22,254 nt of DNA, from assembly GCA_015478945.1 (NCBI GenBank), contig JABUQX010061846.1, positions 1-22,254 of the forward strand. The letters run 5' to 3'. A model generated the notes under the pieces. That model had not been told where the DNA came from and searched no databases. It saw nothing but the letters and a program-made list of their open reading frames with translations. How positions within the stretch are numbered: position 1 is the first letter of the stretch; each line of letters opens with the position of its first letter. Of the stretch, positions 8,571 through 19,351 are shown piece by piece. Source of the stretch: Trachelipus rathkii (lineage: Eukaryota > Arthropoda > Malacostraca > Isopoda > Trachelipodidae). Position numbers and translations under genes: made by a program.

Positions 8571-8959
8571 ATCTATACCAGTGGTTCTCAAACTTTTTCG
8601 ATTCCCTTTCCCTTTGACTAATTCAAGTTTGCCAAAGTCACCCCGTGTTAGCTTCTAAAAAGAAAGTCTTCCAATTTATAAAATAGGGTCTATCATTAAT
8701 TATAAATTTGCAATAATTTTGCATGATCACAGAATGCCAAAAGCATTCCAAGGATTTGCCTCTGAATATATAAATATATAAGGATAACATACCTAAAATT
8801 TTCTTAACAAAGTTGGAAAATTCAAAATCGATAAAAAATTTTAAATGGAAACTGAAATACAATTATGAAAATGTTCAAAACTTTCAGCGTCACCCCTGAG
8901 GGGAAGCTGCGCCACCAAAATGTGACGCGTCACACAGTTTGAGAACCACTGATCTATAC
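8571..8959. mobile_element. Non-autonomous hAT-type MITE (8579-8951) with 8-bp target duplication
   Basis: The element is 373 bp. Its first 16 bases, CAGTGGTTCTCAAACT, are the exact reverse complement of its last 16. The flanks are ATCTATAC at 8571-8578 and 8952-8959, a perfect 8-bp target site duplication as made by hAT transposases. The TIR resembles those of the widespread animal hAT (Ac/Charlie-like) families. There is no transposase inside; a 74-codon minus-strand frame in it is not credible. It sits in the CATGATCTATACTATATTTA part of half B, intact in other units, so the insertion post-dates the array unit. Confidence 0.95.
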
Positions 8960-9197
8960 TATATTAATTTATATTAATTTTTTTACATAGTTTAGTCTCC
9001 CTTAAATTCCATTTTCTACGATAAATAATTTTTAGGGACTAAATTAAAAAATAATAAAAAATATTGCACGACGCCCATTTCCCCTCGGAAACGTCCTAGT
9101 CATATAGTGACGTTTCGGTAAAAGCCCACAATAAATGACTCTACGCATTTAGAATCCATTTTACGCTTAGAACGTCGTTAAGCGTAATAATAGTTCC

Positions 9198-9351
9198 AAT
9201 AGTGACGTTTCATCGGAACCGTTTATAACTCAAAAGGTCTAAATCAAAATCGCTCATCAAAAAGTCGACCTCAGAAAAAATTGAAATTTTTTTTTTTCAA
9301 ATTTTAACTTATCCCTTTGACTTATAAACGGTACAGAATAAACGTCACTAT
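9198..9351. repeat. C-block hairpin (representative of ten in the array)
   Basis: The left arm AATAGTGACGTTTCAT...ACCGTTTATAACTCAAAAGG pairs with the right arm CCCTTTGACTTATAAACGGT...AAACGTCACTAT. The arms are about 35 bases with a few mismatches, around a T-rich loop of about 80 bases. The other copies are at 7240-7393, 11416-11568, 12927-13074, 14360-14506, 15030-15182, 16572-16717, 17743-17880, 18931-19077 and 20129-20281. The pairing core TATAAACGG is kept in nearly all. Confidence 0.85.
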
Positions 9352-9660
9352 AATAATAATTAATACGCTTAACGATAGTTCATCCCTGAAAATATTGCCG
9401 TTTGATCGTTCGAGGTCGTTTTTATGGTAATCGAGAAACGTCATTATATTATAGTGACGCCGTAGAGGAAACCCGGCCTCGATTGATCCCCTCCGAGGAT
9501 CGTCTCGGTAATTACGAAACGCCACTATCGTATTTTGAGGAAAAAAACGAAAAGTTCACGGATAAAGTTATGATGAAAATAAGGAAAAATTAAGAACATA
9601 GAAAAAATAAACAATTAATGATAAGTGAATACCTGAATATCAATTCTTAATATAAATATA

Positions 9661-10606
9661 AGGTCCCCATTTACGCTTCGATCGGGGCACAAATAACGTA
9701 ACTTTTTACTTCGGGAGATGTTACAAAATAAATTTTTCGTTTCTTCTACTTTTTTTCGAAGGCAAGTGTGTTTATATATATATTATTATTTTTTAATTTA
9801 GTCTCCTTAAATTCAGTTTTCTATGAAAATAATTTTTAGAGGAAACTAAACAAAAATAATTATAAAAACTACGCACGACCCCCATTTCCTATAAGCTTTG
9901 AGCGATTTTTTGTTACACTTTAAAAATTAACGTAAAAAAATATTAAAGGTACCCTCCTACTGTTCACTCGGAAATAACGTTACTCTCTACTTTTCGGGAG
10001 ATGGTGCGAAATAAATTTTTTGTTCCTTAAGCGATTTTTTTTCCCGAGAGAAACCAAAAAAAAAACATAATTACGGAATCTAAGCCTGTAAAGAATTGCT
10101 AATAATAAGTTATTCACATATTGGATATTTATTTTTTCTTCGTTCCTAATTTTTCTTAAATTCTTAATTATTTATCATGATCTATACTAAATTTATTTAT
10201 ATTATTTTTTATAGTTTAGACTCCCTTAAATTCCATTTTCTACGATAAATAATTTTTAGGGGTAACTAAATTAAAAAAAATAAAAAATATTGCACTATAA
10301 TAATAATTAATACGCTTAACGATAGTTCATCCCTGAAAATATTGCCGTTTGATCGTTCGAGGTCTTTTTTATGGTAATCGAGAAACGTCATTATATTATA
10401 GTGACGCCGTAGAGGAAACCCGGCCTCGATTGATCCCCTCCAAGGATCGTCTCGGTAATTACGAAGAGTCACTATCGTATTTTGAGGAAAAAAACGAAAA
10501 GTTCACGGTTAAAGTTATGATGAAAATTAGGAAAAATTAAGAACATAGAAAAAATAAACAATTAATGATATGTGAATACATGAATATCAATTCTTAATAT
10601 AAATAT
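9661..10606. repeat. Array unit U3 (C-block hairpin deleted)
   Basis: The unit is 946 bp. At 10290-10300 the sequence goes from TATTGCAC straight to TATAATAATAATT, removing about 280 bases. CAC is shared by both edges of the deletion. The start of half A (CGACGTAAAGAAATCTT) is also missing. Confidence 0.9.
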
Positions 10607-11859
10607 CGACGTAAAGAAATCTTTAAGGTCCCCACTTTCGCTTCGATCGTGGCACAAACTTTTTACTTCTCGGGAGATGTTGCAAAATAAATTTGTCGTT
10701 TCTTAACCGATTTTTTTTCGAAAGCAAGTGTACTTTATATATATATATATATATATATATTATTATTTTTTTAATTTAGTCTCCCTTAAATTCAGTTTTT
10801 ATGAAAAATAATTTTTAGAGGTAACTAAACAAAAATTAATTATAAAAACTACGCACGACCCCCATTTCCTACAGGCTTTGAGCAATTTTTTGCTACACTT
10901 TAAAAATTAACGCAAAAAAAATATTAAAGGTACCCTCCCACGGTTCGCTCGGGGCACGAAATAACGTTACTCTCTACTTTTCGGGAGATGGTGTAAAATA
11001 AATTTTTTGTTCCTTAAGCGAATTTTTTCCCCGAGAGAAACCAAAAAAAAAATAATTACGGAATCTAAGTCTGTAAAGAATTGCTAATAATAAGTTATTC
11101 ACGTATTGGATATTTATTTTTTCTTCGTTCTTAATTTTTCTTAAATTCTTAATTATTTATCATGATCTATACTATATTTATTTATATTCATTTTTTTATA
11201 TAGTTTAGTCTCCCTTAAATTCCATTTTCTACGATAAATAATTTTTAGGGGTAACTAAATTTAAAAAAATAATAAAAAATATTGCACGACGCCCATTTAC
11301 CTCGGAAACGTCCTGGTCATATAGTGACGTTTCGTAAAAGCCCAAAATAAATGACTCTACGCGTTTAGAATTCATTTTTTACGCTTACAACGTCGTTAAG
11401 CGTAATAATAGTTCCAATAGTGACGTTTCATCGGAACCGTTTATAACTCAAAAGGTCTAAATCAAAATCGCTCTTCAAAAAGTCGACCTCGGAAAAAATT
11501 GAAATTTTTTTTTCAAATTTTAACTTATCCCTTTGACTTATAAACGGTTCAGAATAAACGTCACAATAATAATAATTAATACGCTTAACGATAGTTCATC
11601 CCTGAAAATATTGCCGTTTGATCGTTCGAGGTCGTTTTTATGGTAATCGAGAAACGTCATTATATTATAGTGACGCCGTAGAGGAAACCCGGCCTCGATT
11701 GATCCCCTCCGAGGATCGTCTCGGTAATTACGAAACGTCACTATCGTATTTTGAGGAAAAACGAAAAGTTCACGGATAAAGTTATGATGAAAATAAGGAA
11801 AAATTAAAAAAACAATTAATGATAAGTGGAATACCTGAATATCAATTTTTTTATAAATT
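10607..11859. repeat. Array unit U4, the most complete copy (reference)
   Basis: All of A, B and C are present in 1253 bp. A-type module at about 10776-10833, B-type module at about 11206-11262, C-block hairpin at 11416-11568. The end lacks the GAACATAGAAAAAAT stretch (near 11805), as does the end of U6. Confidence 0.9.
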
Positions 11860-12239
11860 CTACGTAAAAAAATGTTAAAGGTCCCCACTTACGCTTCGAT
11901 CGGGGGCACAAAATAACGTAACTTTTTACTTCGAGATGTTACAAAATAAATTTTTCGTTTCTTAAGGATTTTTTTTCCTCGGGCGAGTGTACTTATATAT
12001 ATATATTATTTTTGTTTTTTCTGTTTTTTCTCATTATATTATAGTGACGCCGTAGAGGAAACCCTGATTGATCCCCTCTGAGGATCGTCTCGGTAATTAC
12101 GAACGTGTCACTATCGAATTTTGAGGAAAACGAAAAGTTCACGGGTAAAGTTATGATGAAAATAAGGAAAATTAAGAACATAGAAAAATAAACAATTAAT
12201 GATAAGTGATACCTGAATATCAATTCTTAAAATAAATAT
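11860..12239. repeat. Array unit U5 (short unit, 380 bp)
   Basis: Runs from the start of half A to its TA tract, then jumps (12010-12030) through a TTTTGTTTTTTCTGTTTTTT stretch into the TCATTATATTATAGTGACGC part of the C block. It shares the variants CTACGTAAAAAAATGTT and TTCCTCGGGCGA with U7. Confidence 0.9.
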
Positions 12240-13354
12240 CGACGTAAAGAACTCTTAAAGGTCCCCACTTACGCTTCGATCGGGGCACAAAATAACGTAA
12301 CTTTTTACTTCTCGGGAGATGTTACAAAATAAATTTTTCGCTTCTTAAGCGATTTTTTTTCGCGGGCGATTGTACTTTATATATATTATTATTTTTTTTA
12401 ATTTAGTCCCCCTTAAATTCAGTTTTTATGAAAAATAATTTTTAGAGGTAACTAAACAAAAATTAATTATAAAAACTACGCAAGACCCCCATCTCTACAG
12501 GCTTGAGCGATTTTTGCTACACCTAAAAATTAACGTAAAATTTTAAAGGTACTTCTACTGTTCACTCAGCATAATGAAATAACGTTACTCTCACTTTCGG
12601 AGATGGTGCGAAATACCGTAGAGAATTGCTAATAATAAGTTATTTACATATTTTTTCTTCGTTCTTAATTTTCTTAAATTTTTAATTATTATCATGATCT
12701 ATACTATATTTATTTATATTCATTTATATAGTTTAGCCCTTAAATCCCATTTTCTACGATAAATAATTTTTAGGGGTAACTAAATTAAAAAATAATAAAA
12801 ATATTGCACGACGCCCATTTATCTCGCCTCGTCCTATAGTGACGTTTCGTAAAAGCCCAAATAAATGATTCCGCGTTTAGAATTCATTTTTACGCTTAGA
12901 ACGTCGTTTAGCGTAATAATAGTTCCAATAGTGACGTTTCATCGGAACCGTTTATAACTCAAAAGGTCTAAATCAAAATCGCTCTTCAAAAAGTCGACCT
13001 CGAAATTGAAATTTCTTTTTCAAATTTTAACTTATCCCTTTGACTTATAAACGGTTCAGAATAAACGTCACAATAATAATAATTAATACGCTTAACGATA
13101 GTTCATCCCTGAAAATATTGCCGTTTGATCGTTCGAGGTCGTTTTTATGGTAATCGAGAAACGTCATTATATTATGGGATGCCGTAGAGGAAACCCGGCC
13201 TCGACCCTCCGAGGATCGTCTCGGTAATTACGAAACGTCACTATCGTATTTGAGGAAAACGAAAAGCTCACGGATAAAGTTATGATGAAAATAAGGAAAA
13301 ATTAAAAACAATTAATGATAAGTGAATACCTGAATATCAATTTAATATAAATAT
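12240..13354. repeat. Array unit U6 (1115 bp)
   Basis: Full order A-B-C but with many 1-5 base deletions, especially at 12485-12625. It shares GTAAAGAACTCTTAAAG and ACTGTTCACTC with U8. Hairpin at 12927-13074. Confidence 0.88.
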
Positions 13355-13725
13355 CTACGTAAAAAAATGTTATCCACTTTTGCTTCGATCGGGGCACAAA
13401 ATAACGTAACTTTTACTTCTCGGGAGATGTTACAAAATAAATTTTTCGTTCTTAAGTTTTTTTTCCTCGGGCGAGATATATATTATTTTCGTTTTTTTCG
13501 TTTTTTTCGTCATTATATTATACTGACGCCGTAGAGGAAACTCGGCCTCGATTGATCCCCTCCGAGGATCGTCTCGGTAATTACGAAACGTCACTATCGT
13601 ATTTTGAGGAAAACATGAAATTCACGGGTAAAGTTATGATGAAAATAAGGAAAATTAAGAACATAGAAAAAAATAAACAATTAATGATAAGTGAATACCT
13701 GAATATCAATTCTTAAAATAAATAT
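13355..13725. repeat. Array unit U7 (short unit, 371 bp)
   Basis: Has the same deletion junction as U5 (13490-13510), followed by GTCATTATATTATACTGACG. The C-block remainder is complete. Confidence 0.9.
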
Positions 13726-14804
13726 CGACGTAAAGAACTCTTAAAGGTCCCCACTTACGCTTCGATCGGGGCACAAAATAACGTAACTTTTTACTTCTCG
13801 GGAGATGTTACAAAATAAATTTTTCGTTTCTTAAGCGATTTTTTTTCGCGGGCGATTGTACTTTATATATATTATTATTTTTTTTAATTTAGTCTCCCTT
13901 AAATTCAGTTTTCTATGAAAAATAATTTTTAGAGGTAACTAAACAAAAATTAATTATAAAAACTACGCAAGACCCCCATTTCCTATAGGCTTTGAGCGAT
14001 TTTTTGCTACACTCTAAAAATTAACGTAAAAAATTTTAAAGGTACTCTCCTACTGTTCACTCGGGGCACGAAATAACGTTACTCTCTTTTCGGGAGAGAT
14101 GGCGCGAAATAGCCTGTAGAGAATTGCTAATAATAAGTTATTCACATATTGGATATTTATTTTTTCTTCGTTCTTAATTTTTCTTAAATTCTTAATTATT
14201 TATCATGATCTATACTATATTTATTTATATTAATTTTTTTTATAGTTTAGTCTCCCTTAAATTCCATTTTCTACGATAAATAATTTTTAGGGGTAACTAA
14301 ATTAAAAAAAATATTGCACGACGCCCATTTACCTCGGAAACGAGCGTAATAATAGTTCCAATAGTGACGTTTCATCGGAACCGTTTATAACACAAAAGGT
14401 CTATATCAAAATCGCTCTTCAAAAAGTCGAACTCGGAAAAATTTTTTTTTTTCAAATTTTAACTTATCCCTTCGACTCATAAACGGTACAGAATAAACGT
14501 CACTGTAATAATAATTAATAAGATAGTTCATCCCTGAAAATATTGCCGTTTGATCGTTCGAGGTCGTTTTTATATGGTAATCGAGAAACGTCATTATACT
14601 ATAGTGACCCGTAGAAGAAACCCGGCCTCGATTGATCCCCTCCAAGGATCGTCTCGGTATACGAAGGGTCACTATCGTATTTTGAGGAAAAACGAAAAGT
14701 TCACTGATAAAGTTATGATGAAAATTAGGAAAAATTAAGAACATAGAAAAAATAAACAATTAATGATAAGTGAATACCCGAATATCAATTCTTAATATAA
14801 ATAT
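13726..14804. repeat. Array unit U8 (1079 bp)
   Basis: Contains A, B and a C block that lacks the first TAGTGACGTTTC site: CTCGGAAACGAGCGTAATAA at about 14334-14353 joins the two sides. Hairpin at 14360-14506. Confidence 0.88.
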
Positions 14805-15490
14805 CGACGTAGAGAAATCTTAAAGGTACCCACTTTCGCTTCGATCGGGGCACAAAATAACGTAACTTTTTACTTCTCGGGAGATGTTGCAAAATAAATT
14901 TATCGTTTCTTAAGCGATTTTTTTTCGAAGGCATCGGAAACGTCCTGGTCATATAGTGACGTTTCGTAAAAGCCCAAAATAAATGACTCTACGCGTTTAG
15001 AATTCATTTTTACGCTTAATAATAGTTCCAATAGTGACGTTTCATCGGAACCGTTTATAACTCAAAAGGTCTAAATCAAAATCGCTCTTCAAAAAGTAGA
15101 CCTCGGAAAAAATTGAAATTTTTTTTTTCAAATTTTAACTTATCCCTTTGACTTATAAACGGTACAGAATAAACGTCACTATAATAATAATTAATACGCT
15201 TAACGATAGTTCATCCCTGAATATATTGCCGTTTGATCGTTCGAGGTCGTTTTTATGGTAATCGAGAAACGTCATTATATTATAGTGACGCCGTAGAGGA
15301 AACCCGGCCTCGATTGATCCCCTCCGAGGATCGTCTCGGTAATTACGAAACGTCACTATCGTATTTTGAGGAAAAAAACGAAAAGTTCACCGATAAAGTT
15401 ATGATGAAAATAAGGAAAAATTAAGAACATAGAAAAAATAAACAATTAATGATAAGTGAATACCTGAATATCAATTATTAATATAAATAT
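14805..15490. repeat. Array unit U9 (half B deleted, 686 bp)
   Basis: Half A ends at TTTTTTCGAAGGC and is joined (near 14933) to ATCGGAAACGTCCTGGTCAT of the C block. The second part of A and all of B are gone. Hairpin at 15030-15182. Confidence 0.9.
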
Positions 15491-15877
15491 CGACGTAAAG
15501 AAATCTTAAAGGTCCCCACTTACGCTTCGATCGGGGCACAAAATAACGTAACTTTTTACTTCTCGGGAGATGTTACAAAATAAATTTTTCGTTACTTAAG
15601 CGATTTTTTTTCCTCGGGCGAATGTACTTTATATATGTATTATTTTGGTTTTTTTCGTCATTATATTATAGTGACGCCGTAGAGGAAACCCGGCCTCGAT
15701 TGATCCAATCCGAGGATCATCTCGGTAATTGCGAAAAGTCACTATCGTATTTTGAGGAAAAAAACGAAAAGTTCACGGATAAAGGTATGATGAAAATTAA
15801 GGAAAAATTAAGAACATAGAAAAAATAAACAATTAATGATAAGTGAATACCTGAATATCAATTCTTAAAATAAATAT
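15491..15877. repeat. Array unit U10 (short unit, 387 bp)
   Basis: Third copy of the short form, with the junction at 15640-15657 and TTCCTCGGGCGA upstream, as in U5 and U7. Confidence 0.9.
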
Positions 15878-17004
15878 CGACGTAAAGAAATCTTAAAGGT
15901 CCCCACTTACGCTTTGATCGGGGCACAAAATAACGTAACTTTTTACTTCTCGGGAGATGTTACAAAATAAATTTTTCGCTTCTTAAGCGATTTTTTTTCG
16001 AGAGCAAGTGTACTTTATATATATTATTATTTTTTTTTAATGTATTCTAAACACGTAGAGTCATTTATTTTGGGCTTTTACGAAACGTCACTATATGACG
16101 ACGCCATTTTCTATAGGCCTTGAGCGATTTTTTGCTACACTTTAAAAATTAACGTAAAAATATTAAAGGTACCCCTCCTACTCACTCGGGGCATGAAATA
16201 ACGTTACTCTCTCTACTTTTCGGTAGATGGTGCGAAAAGATTGTAAAGAATTGCTAATAATAAGTTATTATTCACATATTGGATATTTATTTTTCTTCGT
16301 TCTTAATTTTTCTTAAATTTTATATATATTTATCATGATCTATCCTATTTATTTATTAATTTTTTTATAGTTTAGTCTCCTTAAATTCCATTTTCTACGA
16401 TAAATAATTTTTAGGGGTAACTAAATTAAAAAAATAAAAATATTGCACGACGCCCATTTACCTCGGAAACGTCGTCATATAGTGACGTTTCATAAAAGCC
16501 TATAATAAATGACTTACGCGTTTAGAATCCTTATATTTGCTTAGAACGTCGTTAAGCGCAATAATAGTTCCAATAGTGATGTTTCATCGGAACCGTTTAT
16601 AACTCGGGTCTAAATCAAAATCGCTCTTCAAAAGTCGACCTCGGAAAATTGAAAATTTTTTTTTCAATTTTAACTTATTCCTTCGACTTATAAACGGTAC
16701 AGAATAAACGTCACTATAATAATACTCATACGCTTAACGATAGTTCATCCCTGAAAATACGTTCGATTGTTTGAGGTCGTTTTATGGTAATCGAGAAACG
16801 TCATCATATTATGTGACGCCGTAGAGGAAACCCGGCCTCGATTGATCCCTCCAAGGATCGTCTCGGTAATTACGAAGAGTCACTATCGTATTAACGAAAA
16901 GTTCACGGATAAAGTTATGATGAAAATTAGGAAAATTTAAGAACATAGAAAAAATAAACAATTAATGATATGTGAATACATGAATATCAATTTAATATAA
17001 ATAT
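15878..17004. repeat. Array unit U11 with an inverted C-block fragment
   Basis: The unit is 1127 bp. Its A-type module is replaced by a 56-base C-block piece in reverse orientation (16044-16099). B and C follow; hairpin at 16572-16717 with GTGATGTTTC in place of GTGACGTTTC. Confidence 0.9.
16044..16099 (-). repeat. Inverted 56-base fragment of the C block
   Basis: On the minus strand this reads GTCATATAGTGACGTTTCG through CTACGTGTTTAGAAT. It matches the start of the C block of U4 (from 11313) with one mismatch in 56. It occupies the place where other units carry the A-type palindromic module. Confidence 0.92.
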
Positions 17005-18158
17005 CGACGTAAATTTAACTTAAAGGTCCCAACTTACGCTTCGAGGTCACTATTGGAACTATTATTACGCTGGGAGATGTTGCAAAATAAATTTATCGTT
17101 TCTTAAGCGATTTTTTTCGAAGGCAAGTGTACTTTATATATATATTATTATTTTTTTAATTTAGTCTCCTTAAATTCAGTTTTCTATGAAAATAATTTTT
17201 AGAGGTAACTAAACAACAACTCATAAAAACTACGCACGACCCCCATTTCCTAAGGCTTTGAGCAATTTTTTGCTACACATTAAAAATTAACGTAAAAATA
17301 TTAAAGGTACCCTCCCACGGTTCGCTCGGGGCACGAAATAACGTTACCTATTCGGGAGATGGTGCGAAATAAATTTTTTGTTCCTTCAGTTTTTTTCCCG
17401 AGAGAAACCAAAAATAATTACGGAATCTAAGCCTGTAAAGAATTGCTAATACGTTACAATATTGGATATTTATTTTTCGTTCTTAATTTTTCAAATTCTT
17501 AATATTTATCATGATCTATATTTATTTATATTACTTTTTTAGTTTAGTCTCCATAAATTCAATTTTCTACGATAAAAATTTTTTAGGGGTAACTTAAATA
17601 AAAAAATAAAATAATAAAAAATATTGCAAGACGCCCATTTACCTCGGAAACGTCCTCGTCATATAGTGACGTTTCGAAAAAGCCTAAAATAAATGACTCT
17701 ACGCGTTTGGAATCCATTTTTTTTAAGCGTAATAATATTTCCAATAGTGACGTTTCGAACCGTTTATAACTCAGAAAGGCTCCAAATCAAAATCGCTTTT
17801 CTCGTAAAGTCGACCTCGGAAAATTGAAATTTTTTTCACCGACCTATCCCTTAACTTATAAATTTGCAGAACGTCACTATAATAATTAATACGACTAAAA
17901 ATATTGTTTGATCGTTCGAGATCGTTTTATGGTAATCGAGAAACGTCATTATATTATAGTGACGCCGTAGGGGAAACCCGGATTGATCCCCTCCGAGGAT
18001 CGTCTCGGTAATTACGAAACGTCACTATCGTATTTGAGAAAAAAAACGAAAAGTTCACGGATAAAGTTATGATGAAAATAAGGAAAAATTAAGAACATAG
18101 AAAAAATAAACAATTAATGATAAGTGAATACCTGAATATCAATTCTTAATATAAATAT
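17005..18158. repeat. Array unit U12 with a second inverted C-block fragment
   Basis: The unit is 1154 bp. Within half A, 17046-17071 replaces the GATCGGGGCACAAAATAACG stretch. C-block hairpin at 17743-17880 is eroded. It shares variants AATATTTCCAATAGTG, GAAAAAGCCTAAAAT and GCAAGACGCCC with U13 and U14. Confidence 0.9.
17046..17071 (-). repeat. Inverted 26-base fragment of the C block
   Basis: The minus strand reads AGCGTAATAATAGTTCCAAT followed by AGTGAC, a perfect 26-base match to the C block just before the hairpin. Half A of other units has the GATCGGGGCAC...CTTCTC segment here. Confidence 0.9.
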
Positions 18159-19351
18159 CGACGTAAAGAAATCTTAAAGGTCCCCACTTACGCTTCGATC
18201 GGGGGACAAAATAACGTAACTCTTTACTTCTCGGGAGATGTTACAAAATAAATTTTTTTCGTTTCTTAAGCGATTTTTTTTTCGAGGGTTTTTTAAATAT
18301 ATATTATTATTTTTTTAATTTCGTCTCCTTAAATTCAGTTTTCTATGCAAAATATATTTAGAGGTAACTAAACAAAATTAATTATAAAAACTACGCACGA
18401 CCCCATTTCCTATAGGCTTGAGCGATTTTTTGCTATACTTTAAAAATTAACGTAAAAAATATTAAAGGTACCCTCCTTCGGTCGATGGGGCACGAAATAA
18501 CGTTACTCTCTACTACTTTTCAGGAGATGGTGCGAAATAAATTTTTGGTTTGTTTAAGCGATTTTTTTCCCGAGAGAAAAAAAAAACAAATAATAATTAC
18601 GGAATCTAAGCCTGTAAAGAATTGAGCTATTCACATATTGGATATTTATTTTTTTCGTTCTTAATTTTTCTTAAATTCTTAATTATTTATCATGATCTTT
18701 ACTATTTATTTATATTAATTTTTTATATAGTTTAGTCTCCCATAAATTCAATTTTCTACGATAAAAATTTATGTAACTTAAATAAAAAATAAAATAACAA
18801 AAAAAAATGCAAGACGCCCATTTACCTCGGAAACGTTCGTCATATAGTGACGTTTCGAAAAAGCCTAAAATAAATGACTCTGTTTAGAATCCATTTTTAC
18901 GCTTAGAACGTTAAGCGTAATAATATTTCCAATAGTGACGTTTCATCACCGTTCATAACTCAAAAGGTCTAAATCAAAATCGCTCTTCAAAAAGTCGATT
19001 ATATGAAAAATTAAATTTTTTTTTCAAATTTTAACTTATCCTTGACTTATAAACGGTACAGAATAAACGTCACTATAATAATAATAATAATACGACTGAA
19101 AATATTGCCGTTTGATCGTTCGAGATCGTTTTTATGGTAATCGAGAAACGTCATTATATTATAGTGACGCCTTAGAGGAAACATGGCTCCCCGATTGATC
19201 CCCTTCGAGGAGGTCGTTCGGCATAATGCAAATTATCGTATTTTTGAGAAAAATTTAAGTTCACGGAGGAAGTTATGATGAATAAGGTACTAAGAACATA
19301 GAAAAATAAATTACTACAGGTAAATTCGAATATCACTCCCACGATAAATAT
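18159..19351. repeat. Array unit U13 (1193 bp)
   Basis: Complete order A-B-C with the U12-U14 variants. Hairpin at 18931-19077. The C-block tail (19180-19340) is heavily diverged compared with neighbours. Confidence 0.9.

Noticed and set aside
8638..8862. A 74-codon minus-strand frame inside the MITE
   Set aside because: It shows no transposase motif, and the element has the size and ends of a non-autonomous hAT.
9322..9525. A 67-codon minus-strand frame recurring in several units (also near 10266, 11538, 15153) with a plus-strand partner frame
   Set aside because: It lies across the palindromic C block, both strands are open, it breaks in other units by frameshift, and its conservation is explained by the repeat. 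A test of synonymous bias across units would be needed to revive it.
9784..9860. Telomere-type or rolling-circle (Helitron) ends
   Set aside because: TTAGGGG occurs only singly inside the module, not in tandem. No TC...CTAG termini with a terminal hairpin were found.
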